Below are positions 12,577-22,328 of a stretch of DNA of 64,000 nt, piece after piece. The stretch covers positions 23,582,001-23,646,000 of the forward strand of contig CM076152.1 of the NCBI GenBank assembly GCA_038025085.1, read 5' to 3'. The notes beneath the pieces are model-generated. The model was not told where the DNA came from. It saw only the letters and a program-made list of their open reading frames with translations, and searched no databases. Within the stretch, counting starts at the first letter, position 1, and each line of letters opens with the position of its first letter. A program made the position numbers and the translations under genes. Source of the DNA: Tetragonia tetragonoides (lineage: Eukaryota; Streptophyta; Magnoliopsida; Caryophyllales; Aizoaceae).

Positions 12577-12840
12577 ATGGGTGAGCCCAGCGAACTAGCA
12601 AAGTTGTTAACAGCCATGGAGGATCTTAGGACGTCTTTCAAATCTCAAGAAGAGCGGATGGCTGCTATGGAAAGAAGAAACCAAGAAGATAGGGAGAACA
12701 TGGAGACAAGGATGCCAGAATTCATTGGAGAAACCACAACCGTGACCCCGACTTCGATGAGGAGTTTGAAGACACAAGTGGGACTAGAACCAATGACGCT
12801 CCTAAACCACGACATCCCTATGATGATGACAGGAACTTGA
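12577..12840 (+). CDS. Gag N-terminal segment of element 1, cut off by a frame break
   Basis: An 87-codon frame opens at ATG 12577 in the favourable context GCTATGGGT. It starts MGEPSELAKLLTAMEDL and has a charged, probably coiled-coil stretch (KSQEERMAAMERRNQEDREN). It loses Gag-like character after about codon 45 and stops at TGA 12838-12840. The rest of Gag continues in the frame one base earlier, which is open from 12693 (after TAG 12690-12692) and contains no ATG before 12840. The break therefore lies in the overlap 12693-12840. A one-base loss is the simplest explanation. I see no canonical X-XXY-YYZ slippery heptamer, so programmed -1 frameshifting is less likely. No joined product is given. 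Confidence 0.72.
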   Translation: MGEPSELAKLLTAMEDLRTSFKSQEERMAAMERRNQEDRENMETRMPEFIGETTTVTPTSMRSLKTQVGLEPMTLLNHDIPMMMTGT

Positions 12841-15800
12841 AGGTCGAACTCCCTGAATATGACGGTTCCTACGACCCAGAGGCCTTTCTTGATTGGCTTA
12901 GAACTATGGAGAGAGTCTTTGAATACAAGGAGTATGATGAGCGGCGAAGATGCAAGTTAGCCACGCTTAAACTCACCAAGCATGCTTCTTTATGGTATGA
13001 AAACCTAAAGGCTCGACGCAAGAAGGAAGAAAAAGCAAAGATTGAGACTTGGGACAAACTCAAGAAATATTTAAAGAAACGATTTTTGCCTAAAGAATTT
13101 GAGCAAGAACAGTTTTTGAAACTCACATCCTTAAGCCAAGAAACCTCAAGTGTACAAGACTACCTCCAGAAGTTTGAACATATGCACATGATGTGTGATC
13201 TTGAGGAGAAGGAGGAGTTAAAGATTGCGCGGTTCATCAAAGGTCTAAACCCAACTCTAAGGCGCAAGGTAGAGCTTGTTCCTTACGTAACCTTTGAGGA
13301 CATCTGCAAAATTGCTCTCAAGATTGAGAAGCAAGAGAAGGAGCAAAAACCGGTTGCCCGAGATGTGATTAAAGGCTATACAAATTTTCGGAACCAATAC
13401 AATGCAAGAGAGAATGCAACATTCTCCAAGAGCGCAAGTGTCCCTAGCAAGCCCGTAACTCAAGACAAAGGCAAAGTCGTGGCTACTAAGGACAAGAACC
13501 AACTGCGTTGTTTCAAGTGTCAAGGATATGGACACTATGCCTATGAGTGCGGCTCGAAGAAAGCGCTCACCATCGCTGAGCTAGAAGAGATGGAGCCCTC
13601 GTTTGTTATGCCCATAACCGAGGATAGTGATGAAAATATTGGAGAGCCATTCATTGAAGATTATGGTATACCCGAGGTTGGAGAGACCCTAATCCTTACG
13701 AAGCTGCTACATACGACTATGGCCGATGATGAGTCCGACCAAAGGGAGCAAATATTCCATTCTCGCTGCAAGGTTAGAGGTAAAGTTTGCAATTTGATTA
13801 TTGACTCTGGGAGTTGTACTAATGTTGCCTCTAAAGAGATGGTTGATAAACTTGATTTGCCTACTAAAAGTCATCCTAAACCCTATACTGTGCAATGGTT
13901 GAATGATGGGGGAGGGTTAAAAGTGACTAAACAAGCTAGAGTTTGCTTTACTTTAGGGTGTTATAAAGACGATCTATGGTGTGATGTACTGCCTATGGGT
14001 GTTTGTCATATATTGTTAGGTCGTCCTTGGCAATTTGATAGGAAAGTTAGTCATGATGGTGTAAACAATATCTATACTGTTGAGCATAACCAGAAACGAA
14101 TCAAATTGTTACCCTTGACTGCCACTGAAGTTAAAGAAGCAAAGGCTAGTAAAAAGGCGAGTCGTGTAATGGTCATAGGAGAGAAAGAGATGGAAAAAGA
14201 GGTGGCTAGTGAAACTATGAGCTACCTAGTGTTGTTGTTTGAACCTAACATGTGTAACAATCCCAATTATGATCCTGAGTTACGCCTATTGTTAGAGAGG
14301 TTCAAAGAAGTGTTCCCCGAGGAGTTACCCCATGGTTTACCTCCTATGCGTGGCATAGAACACCAAATTGACCTAGTTCCTGGAGCACCACTTCCAAATA
14401 GGCCAGCATATCGGTGTAACCCCGAAGAAGCCAAAGAATTACAAAGACAAGTTGAAGAGCTTGTGCAAAGAGGCTATGTGAGAGAAAGTCTAAGTCCATG
14501 CGCTGTTCCTGCGTTACTTGTGCCTAAGAAAGATGGGACATGGCGTATGTGCATTGATAGTAGAGCTGTCAACAATATCACAATCAAATATAGGTTCCCT
14601 ATGCCAAGATTAGACGATATGTTAGACGAGCTACATGGTTCCCAGTTGTTTTCCAAGATAGATCTTAGAGCTGGATACCATCAAGTGAGAATCAAGGAGG
14701 GGGATGAATGGAAAACCGCATTCAAGACACGACATGGTTTGTATGAGTGGTTAGTAATGCCTTTTGGCTTGTGCAACGCTCCTAGCACATTCATGAGGTT
14801 GATGAACGAGGTATTGAGAGCATTCCTTGGTAAATTTGTTGTGGTTTACCTTGATGATATTCTTATATTCAGCAAGACCAAGGAGGAACATCTAGTACAT
14901 CTACAACGTGTATTTGAGAAGCTAAAGGAACAACAGCTTTTTGGCAAGTTAGAAAAGTGTGATTTCATGCTTCCTAAGGTTATATTCCTTGGTTACATTG
15001 TATCCAAAGATGGTGTACATGTTGATCCGTCCAAGGTAGAAGCTATGGCTTCATGGCCAGCTCCAACCAATATACATGAGGTACGTAGTTTTCATTGCTT
15101 GGCATCATTTTATCGGAGGTTTATACGCAATTTTAGTTCCATTACTGCTCCTATTACTGAATTAATGAAAAAAGGAGAGTTTAATTGGAGTGAAAGTGCG
15201 CAAAAGGCCTTTGTTGAGGTCAAAGAGAAGTTGTGTCAAGCACCTATTCTAGCATTACCCGATTTTGATAGATTGTTTGAGGTTGAATGTGATTCTAGTG
15301 GGGTGGGTATAGGCGCTGTTTTAATTCAAGAAAAACGTCCTATTGCCTATTTTAGTGAGAAATTGAATGGAGCTCGTTTGAATTATTCTACATATGATCG
15401 AGAGTTCTATGCAATTGTGAGAGCTTTGGAGCATTGGTCCCATTATTTAAGGCCTAAGCCTTTTGTGTTGCACTCGGATCATGAAGCTCTCAAGTACATT
15501 CATGGCCAACAGAAACTAAACCCTAGACATGCCAAGTGGGTAGAGTTTCTACAATCTTTTACATTCTCGGCCAAGTACAAAGATGGGAAGAGCAATGTTG
15601 TTGCTGATGCTCTTTCACGAAGAAACCACTTGCTTGTGACACTTGAAGCGAAGCTCCTAGGCTTTGAACATCTCCAAGAACTATATGACAAGGATGCTAA
15701 TTTCTCTGAGTCATTTAGAGCTTGCAAAGAAGGGGAGCATGGTGATTATTTCATACAAGATGGGTTTCTATTCAAGAGGAACAAGTTCTGTGTTCCTAGG

Positions 15801-17078
15801 TCCTCTGTACGTGAGCTATTGGTTAGAGAAGTTCACTCGGGAGGATTAGCTGGACATTTTGGAGTAACTAAAACCCTTGAGCTGTTACAAGAACACTTTT
15901 ATTGGCCTAAGATGCTCAAAGATGTACATGCTATTGTGACGAGATGCGCTACATGTCAACGGGCCAAGAGTGATTTTCACAAAGGGTTATACACACCATT
16001 ACCGGTTCCTAGCATTCCCTGGGAGAGTGTGAGCATGGATTTCATTGTGGCACTCCCTAGAACTCAAAGGGGAAAAGATGCTGTGATGGTTGTTGTTGAT
16101 AGATTGTCCAAGATGGCGCACTTTGTGCCATGTCACAAGACCGATGACGCCTCTCATGTTGCTGACTTGTTCTATAAAGAGATAGTGAGGCTACATAGCA
16201 TTCCCAAGACCATTGTGTCGGATCGAGATACTAAGTTTCTGAGTTACTTTTGGAAGACACTTTGGAGACTCGTTGGGACGAAGTTACTCTTTAGCACTTC
16301 ACATCACCCACAAACAGATGGGCAAACCGAGGTTACAAACAGGACCCTTGGTACTTTGCTTAGAGGGTTGGTGAGTAGAAGCACAAAAGATTGGGATATT
16401 AAGCTAGCACATGCGGAGTTTGCATATAACAGAACGCCTGGATTTACCACGGGTCGTTCTCCATTTGAGATTGTGTACGGCATTAATCCTTATTTGCCTA
16501 TTGATTTCGTGTCTTTGCCTAGGGATGATGTTATCAATGTAGATGCCAAGGCAAGACAACAAGCTTTCAAGAAGACCTGTGAGCAAGTTCGTGCGCGAGT
16601 AGAGAAGATGAACTCAAGGTACCAAGCTAGAGCTAACAAGGGAAGAAAGCAAGTTCTATTTGAACCTGGTGACTTAGTTTGGCTACACCTGCGCAAAGAA
16701 AGATTTCCTTCTAGACGCAAGAACAAACTTATGCCTCGAGCAGATGGTCCTTTTCAAGTTCTAGAGAAGATTGGAGACAATGCATACAAGATTGATCTTC
16801 CTAGTGAGTATGGAAACGTGAGCTCAACCTTCAATGTCGGTGATCTTAGCCCTTACTTAGAGGATGCGAATTTGAGGGCAAATTCTTTTAAAGAAGGGGA
16901 GGTTGATGCAGGAGCAAGTACGTTAAAGGACAAGCAAGAAGACGACGAATCAAGAACGTCCAAGAACCAAGTTCTTGAAACGTTAATGCTTGATCTTGAG
17001 CTGCTCATTGCCAAGAGTATAATGCCACGTGAGGTAAAGTGTGAGGTAACTATGTTAGAGTGGCAAGAAGATGACTAG
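12693..17078 (+). CDS. Gag-pol polyprotein body of element 1 (Gag, PR, RT, RNase H, integrase)
   Basis: Long open frame, numbered here from codon 12837. In order: Gag capsid-like region (LATLKLTKHASLWYENL near residue 42); CCHC zinc knuckle CFKCQGYGHYAYEC at 225-238; aspartic protease D-S-G at 323-325 in LIIDSGSCTN; reverse transcriptase with FSKIDLRAGYHQ and the YLDD catalytic motif at 671-674; RNase H aspartate D819 in VECDSSG; integrase zinc finger H1000, H1007, C1037, C1040; catalytic D1068, D1129 and E1165, with exactly 35 residues between the last two; GPF module at 1304. From residue 1356 on, about 57 residues are encoded inside the 3' LTR. This is known of CRM-type elements, where the integrase tail (CR motif) is thought to direct centromere insertion. 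SFHCLASFYRRF has C where element 2 has G. There is no ATG in this frame near the start (see the gag entry), and no internal stops to TAG 17076-17078. Confidence 0.92.
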   Translation, partial: GEHGDKDARIHWRNHNRDPDFDEEFEDTSGTRTNDAPKPRHPYDDDRNLKVELPEYDGSYDPEAFLDWLRTMERVFEYKEYDERRRCKLATLKLTKHASLWYENLKARRKKEEKAKIETWDKLKKYLKKRFLPKEFEQEQFLKLTSLSQETSSVQDYLQKFEHMHMMCDLEEKEELKIARFIKGLNPTLRRKVELVPYVTFEDICKIALKIEKQEKEQKPVARDVIKGYTNFRNQYNARENATFSKSASVPSKPVTQDKGKVVATKDKNQLRCFKCQGYGHYAYECGSKKALTIAELEEMEPSFVMPITEDSDENIGEPFIEDYGIPEVGETLILTKLLHTTMADDESDQREQIFHSRCKVRGKVCNLIIDSGSCTNVASKEMVDKLDLPTKSHPKPYTVQWLNDGGGLKVTKQARVCFTLGCYKDDLWCDVLPMGVCHILLGRPWQFDRKVSHDGVNNIYTVEHNQKRIKLLPLTATEVKEAKASKKASRVMVIGEKEMEKEVASETMSYLVLLFEPNMCNNPNYDPELRLLLERFKEVFPEELPHGLPPMRGIEHQIDLVPGAPLPNRPAYRCNPEEAKELQRQVEELVQRGYVRESLSPCAVPALLVPKKDGTWRMCIDSRAVNNITIKYRFPMPRLDDMLDELHGSQLFSKIDLRAGYHQVRIKEGDEWKTAFKTRHGLYEWLVMPFGLCNAPSTFMRLMNEVLRAFLGKFVVVYLDDILIFSKTKEEHLVHLQRVFEKLKEQQLFGKLEKCDFMLPKVIFLGYIVSKDGVHVDPSKVEAMASWPAPTNIHEVRSFHCLASFYRRFIRNFSSITAPITELMKKGEFNWSESAQKAFVEVKEKLCQAPILALPDFDRLFEVECDSSGVGIGAVLIQEKRPIAYFSEKLNGARLNYSTYDREFYAIVRALEHWSHYLRPKPFVLHSDHEALKYIHGQQKLNPRHAKWVEFLQSFTFSAKYKDGKSNVVADALSRRNHLLVTLEAKLLGFEHLQELYDKDANFSESFRACKEGEHGDYFIQDGFLFKRNKFCVPRSSVRELLVREVHSGGLAGHFGVTKTLELLQEHFYWPKMLKDVHAIVTRCATCQRAKSDFHKGLYTPLPVPSIPWESVSMDFIVALPRTQRGKDAVMVVVDRLSKMAHFVPCHKTDDASHVADLFYKEIVRLHSIPKTIVSDRDTKFLSYFWKTLWRLVGTKLLFSTSHHPQTDGQTEVTNRTLGTLLRGLVSRSTKDWDIKLAHAEFAYNRTPGFTTGRSPFEIVYGINPYLPIDFVSLPRDDVINVDAKARQQAFKKTCEQVRARVEKMNSRYQARANKGRKQVLFEPGDLVWLHLRKERFPSRRKNKLMPRADGPFQVLEKIGDNAYKIDLPSEYGNVSSTFNVGDLSPYLEDANLRANSFKEGEVDAGASTLKDKQEDDESRTSKNQVLETLMLDLELLIAKSIMPREVKCEVTMLEWQEDD
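16886..16903 (+). other. Polypurine tract of element 1
   Basis: The purine-rich run AAAGAAGGGGAGG sits directly upstream of the 3' LTR start, where plus-strand synthesis is primed. It lies inside the pol coding frame. Confidence 0.8.
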
Positions 17079-17564
17079 AAGCTGAAAAGAAGAAGCCTTG
17101 GGCGCCAAGGAAACTGTTCCAGCGGTTTTGAGCCTTGGGCGCTAGGTAATCAGTTGTTTAGTTCGATTTCGTTTAGTATTCCCTTAATTAGTTAGAATAT
17201 GTTTAGGAGAGTAATAATCTGATTGTTATTAGTATTAGAAGTCCATTAGGAATTAGGAAAGCTGTTAGTTAGTCCGTTTTACAATTGTAGTCAGTTTCAT
17301 AGTTAGTTTCCTATTCGGACTAGGATTAGGATTCCGAATAGCTTTAGATTTCTTTGTCTATAAATAGGGGAGAGCTTTGCTACTGTAAACTCGTGCTTTG
17401 ATGATTAATTATTGAATACGTGAGTATTTACCCCTCAAACTGAGTGATTCAGGTTGAAACCCTTACGAGTGATTCGTGAGTTGTTCTTGAGTGATTCTTG
17501 AACAAGATCCCTTTGTGTGATACTATCAAAGGTTAATTTCCGTTTTGTTACTTATTTCACATCA
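16904..17564 (+). repeat. 3' LTR of element 1
   Basis: 661 bp, same length as the 5' LTR, with 3 substitutions. Its first 175 bp encode the C-terminus of pol. TATAAATA is at 17359-17366. It is followed directly by the TSD AGGGT and satellite in the same minus orientation as on the left side, as expected for a simple insertion. Confidence 0.95.
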
Positions 17565-17815
17565 AGGGTGAAAGAGATTTGAGTTCTTTTGTGTTGTATA
17601 TTAAGAGAAAGCACCCAAATGCTTTGTTTGCATTCATTTGAGTGAGAAACTACACCAAGGATGTTTACAAGTACAAACAAGCTTTAACTCCACCTTTTGA
17701 ATGCATTTACGCGTTTTAACAGCTCTTACATCTAGGGTGAAAGAGATTGAGTTCTTTTGTGTTGTATATTAAGAGAAAGCACCCAAATGCTTTATTTGCA
17801 TTCATTTGATTGTGA
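17565..17815 (-). repeat. 168-bp satellite, minus orientation, right flank of element 1
   Basis: About 1.5 monomers resuming at AGGGTGAAAGAGATTTGAG; ends at GATTGTGAATACATTC. Confidence 0.92.
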
Positions 17816-20800
17816 ATACATTCAAAATTTTGAGTTGAAGCTTGTTTGTACTTGTAAACATCCTTGGTGTAGTTTCTCACTCCAATGAATGCAAACAAAG
17901 CTTTTGGGTGCTTTCTCTGAAAATACAACACAAAAGAACTCAATCTCTTTCACCCTAGTCGTATGAGGTTTTAAAACGCGTATATGCATTCAAAAGCTTA
18001 AGTTGAAGCTTGTTGGTACTTGCAAACATCTTTGGTGTAGTTTTTCACTGACATGAATGCAAACAATGCTTTTGGTTGCTTTCTCTTAATATACAACACA
18101 AAAGAACTCAATCTCTTTCACCCTAGTTCTAAGAGCTGTTAAAATGGTAAATTTATTCAAAAGGTGGAGTTAAAGCTTGTTTGTAGTTGTAAACATACTT
18201 GGTGTAGTTTCTCACTCAAATAAATGCAAACAAAGCATTTGGGTGCTTTCTCTTAATATACAACACAAAAGACCTCAAGCACTTTCACCCTAGTCGTAAG
18301 AGCTGTTAAAACACGTAAATACATTCAAAGGCTTGAGTTGCAGCTTTTTTGTACTTGTAAACATCCTTGGTGTTGTTTCTCACTTAAATGACTGCAAACA
18401 AAGCATTTGGGTGCTTTCTCTTAATATACAACACAAAAGAACTCAATCTCTTTCACCCTAGTCGTATGAGGTTTTAAAACGCGTATATGCATTCAAAAGC
18501 TTAAGTTGAAGCTTGTTGGTACTTGCAAACATCTTTGGTGTAGTTTTTCACTGACATGAATGCAAACAATGCTTTTGGTTGCTTTCTCTTAATATACAAC
18601 ACAAAAGAACTCAATCTCTTTCACCCTAGTCGTATGAGGTTTTAAAACGCGTATATGCTATCAAAAGCTTGAGTTAAAGCTTCTTTGTACTTGTAAACAT
18701 TCTTGGTGTAGTTTCTCACTCAAATATATGCAAACAAAGCATTTGTGTGCTTTCTCTTAATATAAAATGCAATAAAAAGCTTGAGTTGACGCTTGTTTGT
18801 ACTTGTAAACATCCTTGGTGTAGTTTCTCACTCAAATGAATGCATACAAAGAATTTGTGTGCTTTGTTTTAATATACAACAGAAAAGAACTCAATCTCTT
18901 TCACCATACATCCTTGGTGTAGTTTTTCACACGAATGAATGCAAAACAAAGCTTTTGGGTTCTTTCTCTTAATATACAACACAAAAGAACTCAATCTCTT
19001 TCACCCTAGTCGTATGAGGTTTTAAAACGCGTATATGCATTCAAAAGCTTGAGTTAAACCTTGTTTGTACTTGTAAACAAACTTGGTGTAGTTTCTCTCT
19101 TCAAATGAATGCATACAAAGCATTTGGGTGCTTTCTCTTAATATACAACACAAAATAACTCAATCTCTTTCACCCTTTTCGTATGAGCTTTTAAAACGCG
19201 TAAATGCATACAAAAGCTTGAGTTGAAGCCTGTTTGTAGTTGTAAAAATCCTTGGTGTAGTTTCACACTCAAATGAATTTAAACGAAGCATTTGCGAGCT
19301 TTTTGTTAATATACAACACAAAAGAACTCAATTTCTTTTCGCCTAGTCGTAAGAGCTGTTAAAACGCGTAAATGCATTCAAAAGCTTGAGTTGAAACTTG
19401 TTTGAACTTGTAAACATCCTTGGTGTAGTTTGTCACTCAAGTTAATGCAAAGAAAGCATTTGGGTGTTTTCTCTTAATATACAACACAAAAGACCTCAAC
19501 TCTTTCACCCTAGTCGTAAGAGCTGTTAAAACGCGTAAATACATTCAAAATTTTGAGTTGAAGCTTGTTTGTACTTGTAAACATCCTTGGTGTAGTTTCT
19601 CACTCAAATAAATGCAAACAAAGCATTTGGGTGCTTTCTCTTAATATACAACAGAAAAGAACTCAATCTGTTTCACTCTAGTCGTATGAGGTTTTAAAAC
19701 GCGTAAATGCTTTCAAAAGCTTGAGTTGAAGCTTGTTTGTACGTGTAAACATCCTTGGTGTATGTTCTCCCTCAAATGAATGCAAACAACGCATTTGGGT
19801 GCTTTCTCTTAATATGCAACAAAGAACTCAATCTCTTTCACCCTAGATGTAAGAGCTGTCAAAACGCGTAAATGCATTCAAAAGGTGGAATTAAAGTTTG
19901 TTTGTACTTGTAAACATCCTTGGTGTAGTTTCTCACTCAAATGAATGCAAACAAAGCATTTGGGTACTTTCTCTTAATATACAACATAAAACACCTCAAT
20001 CTCTTTCACCCTAGTCATATGAGCTTTTAAAACGCGTAAATACATTCAAAATTTTGAGTTGAAGCTTGTTTCTACTTGTAAACATCCTTGGTGTAGTTTC
20101 TCACTCAAATGAATGCAAACAAAGCATTTGGGTGCTTTCTCTTAAAATACAACACAAAAGAACTCAATCTTTTTCACCCTAGTCATATGAGCTTTTAAAA
20201 CGCGTAAATACATTCAAAATTTTGAGTTGAAGCTTGTTTCTATTTGTAAACATGCTTGGTGTAGTTTCTCACTCCAATGATTGCAAACAAAGCTTTTGGG
20301 TGCTTTCTCTTAAAATACAACACAAAAGAACTCAATCTTTTTCACCCTAGTCATATGAGCTTTTAAAACGCGTAAATGCATTCAAAAGCATGAGTTGAAG
20401 CTTGTTTGTACTTGTAAACATCCTTGGTGTAGTTTCTCACTCAAATAAATGGAAACAAAGCATTTGTGTGATTTCGCTTAATATACAAAACAAAAGAACT
20501 CAATCTCTTTCACCCTAGTTGTAAGAGCTGTTAAAATGCGTAAATGCATTCAAAAGGTGGAGTTAAAGCTTGTTTGTGCTTGTAAACATCCTTGGTGTAG
20601 TTTCTCACTCAAATGAATGCAAACAAAACATTTGGGTGCTTTCTCTTAATATACAACACAAAAGAACTCAATCTCTGTCACCCTAGATGTAAGAGCTGTT
20701 AAAACGCGTAAATGTATTCAAAAGGTGGAGTTAAAGCTTGTTTGTACTTGTAAACATCCTTGGTGTAGTTTCTCACACAAATGAATGCAAACGAAGCATT

Positions 20801-20993
20801 TGGGTGCTTTCTCTTAATATACAACACAAAAGACCTCAATCTCTTTCACCCTAATCGTAAGAGCTGTTAAAACGGGTAAATACATTCAAAAGCTTGAGTT
20901 GAAGCTTGTTTGTACTTGTAAACATCCTTGGTTAAGTTTCTCACTCAAATGAATGCAAGCAAAGCATCTTGGTGCTTTCTCTTAATATACAAC
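17816..20993 (+). repeat. 168-bp satellite array, plus orientation
   Basis: About 19 monomers, many with GCGTATATGCATTC or the ATTCAAAATTTTGAG form. A duplicated pair with GTAGTTTTTCACTGACATG occurs at about 18030 and 18540. One truncated monomer joins TTTCACCATA to CATCCTTGG near 18905. Confidence 0.94.
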
Positions 20994-20994
20994 T

Positions 20995-21405
20995 GATGCG
21001 GGAGCAAGTGTGCAAAGTAAACAGAACAACCAAGGAACTAGCAAGAGAACATCTATTCTTGTTTACATCGAGTTTCTTTGGTGGTTATGCATTAAATTGA
21101 CTCCTACAAAGATAATTACATGGAGTTTACACACAAGATCGGGATTAAAGCTCTTATTATATGATCTCATTCGTTATAAGGATTCCCGTAATTTTGACAG
21201 CTTCTACACTGGTTCGTATTTTAATCATAACTCACTCATACGACATGGGATCGTGGTGATTCAAAGTTCTGTAGAAAGCTGGAAACGACATCTAAAACTC
21301 CCATGCTTTGAGTTTTCCCATATTCAGAACGTAAAGGAGTTGAAAAGGCAATTGAAGTTACATAGCAAAACTGTTCCAGCGGTTTTAGCCTTGGGCGCTA
21401 GGTAA
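20995..21405 (+). pseudogene. LTR-encoded pol C-terminal tail, variant form (orphaned)
   Basis: A frame in register with the pol tail of element 1 begins DAGAS, as in element 1, then diverges (VQSKQNNQGTSKRTS) and stays open for about 135 codons to TAG 21403-21405. In an intact relative this would be the C-terminal tail of integrase. Here no pol precedes it, so it cannot be made as a polyprotein. It is much longer than the ~57-residue tail of element 1. I recognise no domain in the extra part. It may be a chance open frame in an acquired U3. Confidence 0.4.
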
Positions 21406-21615
21406 TCAGTTGTTTAGTTCGATTTCGTTTAGTATTCCCTTAATTAGTTAGAATATGTTTAGGAGAGTAATAATCTGATTGTTATTAGTATTAGAAGTCC
21501 ATTAGGTGTTAGGAAAGCTGTTAGTTAGTCTGTTTTACAATTGTAGTAAGTTTTATAGTTAGTTTCCTATTCGGACTAGGATTAGGATTCCGAATAGCTT
21601 TAGATTTTCTTTGTC

Positions 21616-21623
21616 TATAAATA
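21616..21623 (+). promoter_or_regulatory. TATA box of remnant LTR
   Basis: TATAAATA in the conserved 3' part of the LTR, at the same relative position as in element 1. Confidence 0.6.
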
Positions 21624-21985
21624 GGGGAGAGCTTTGCTATTTTAAACTCGTGCTTTGATGATTAATTATTGAATACGTGAGTATTTACCCCTCAAACTGA
21701 GTGATTCAGGTTGAAACCCTTACGAGTGATTCGTGAGTTGTTCTTGAGTGATTCTTGAACAAGATCCCTTTGTGTGATACTATCAAAGGTTAATTTCCGT
21801 TTTGTTACTTATTTCACATCAACTTGGTATCAGAGCTAAAGGTTTGAGCTTTCTTAAGTTTAAACAACACGGTCCTGAGCATAAACACGACACCATAGCG
21901 AACTTTCGAGAGAGATTCTTGAACAAGATCCCTTTGTGTGATACTATCAAAGGTTAATTTCCGTTTTGTTACTTATTTCACATCA

Positions 21986-22328
21986 ACAACACAAAAGAAC
22001 TCAATCTCTTTCACCCTAGTCGTAAGTGCTGTTAAAACGCGTAATTGCATTCAAAATGCGTAAATGCATTCAAAAGCTTGAGTTGAAGCTTGTTTGTACT
22101 TGTAAAAATCCTTGGTGTAGTTTCTCACTCAAATCAATGCAAACAAAGTTATTGGATGGTTTCTCGGAAAATACAACACAAAAGAACTCAATCTCTTTCA
22201 CCCTAGTCGTATGATGTTTTAAAATGCGTATATTCATTCAAAAGGTGGAGTTAAAGCTTGTTTGTACGTGTAAACATCCTTGGTGTAGTTTTTCACTCCA
22301 ATGAATGCAAGCAACATTCTCATTTGGG
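21986..22328 (+). repeat. 168-bp satellite, plus orientation, right flank of remnant
   Basis: About 2 monomers resuming at ACAACACAAAAGAAC; includes a short duplication AATGCGTAAATGCATTCAAA near 22053. Confidence 0.92.

Larger units (their letters stand above)
11753..17564 (+). mobile_element. CRM-type Ty3/gypsy LTR retrotransposon, element 1 (near-complete)
   Basis: Full-length element of 5812 bp inserted in minus-oriented satellite. It has two 661-bp LTRs that both begin TGATG and end CACATCA. A perfect 5-bp target-site duplication AGGGT lies at 11748-11752 and 17565-17569. The primer-binding site, gag-pol and polypurine tract follow in the usual order. The LTRs differ at only 3 sites that I can count, so insertion was recent. 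The order PR-RT-RNaseH-INT identifies Ty3/gypsy. Assignment to the CRM clade rests on the integrase C-terminus, which has no classical chromodomain and continues into the 3' LTR, and on its placement in a satellite array. One reading-frame break in the 5' part of gag is the only defect seen. Confidence 0.93.
20994..21821 (+). repeat. LTR of the remnant, with a divergent U3 5' part
   Basis: Starts TGATGCGGGAGCAAGTG, similar to the first bases of element 1, then unrelated sequence to about 21366, then element 1-like sequence from CTGTTCCAGCGGTTTT onward. It is 167 bp longer than the 661-bp LTR. The pol-tail frame stays open through the swapped part (see the next entry). Confidence 0.82.
20994..21985 (+). 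mobile_element. Internally deleted CRM-type element with recombinant LTR
   Basis: A 992-bp insertion in plus-oriented satellite with a perfect TSD ACAAC (20989-20993 and 21986-21990). It comprises an 828-bp LTR (20994-21821), the same primer-binding site (21825-21836) and 92 bp of leader as element 1, then abruptly the last 72 bp of an LTR (21914-21985). The junction falls on GATTCTTG, which occurs both in the element 1 leader and near its LTR end. This points to loss of the whole coding region by short-homology recombination or template switching. The LTR 3' part (from about 21367) closely resembles element 1, but the first ~373 bp are different. Confidence 0.88.

Noticed and set aside
12869..16726. 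Minus-strand ORFs inside element 1 (such as 13257-13535 and 16490-16726)
   Set aside because: Shadows of the gag-pol coding strand with no recognisable domain.
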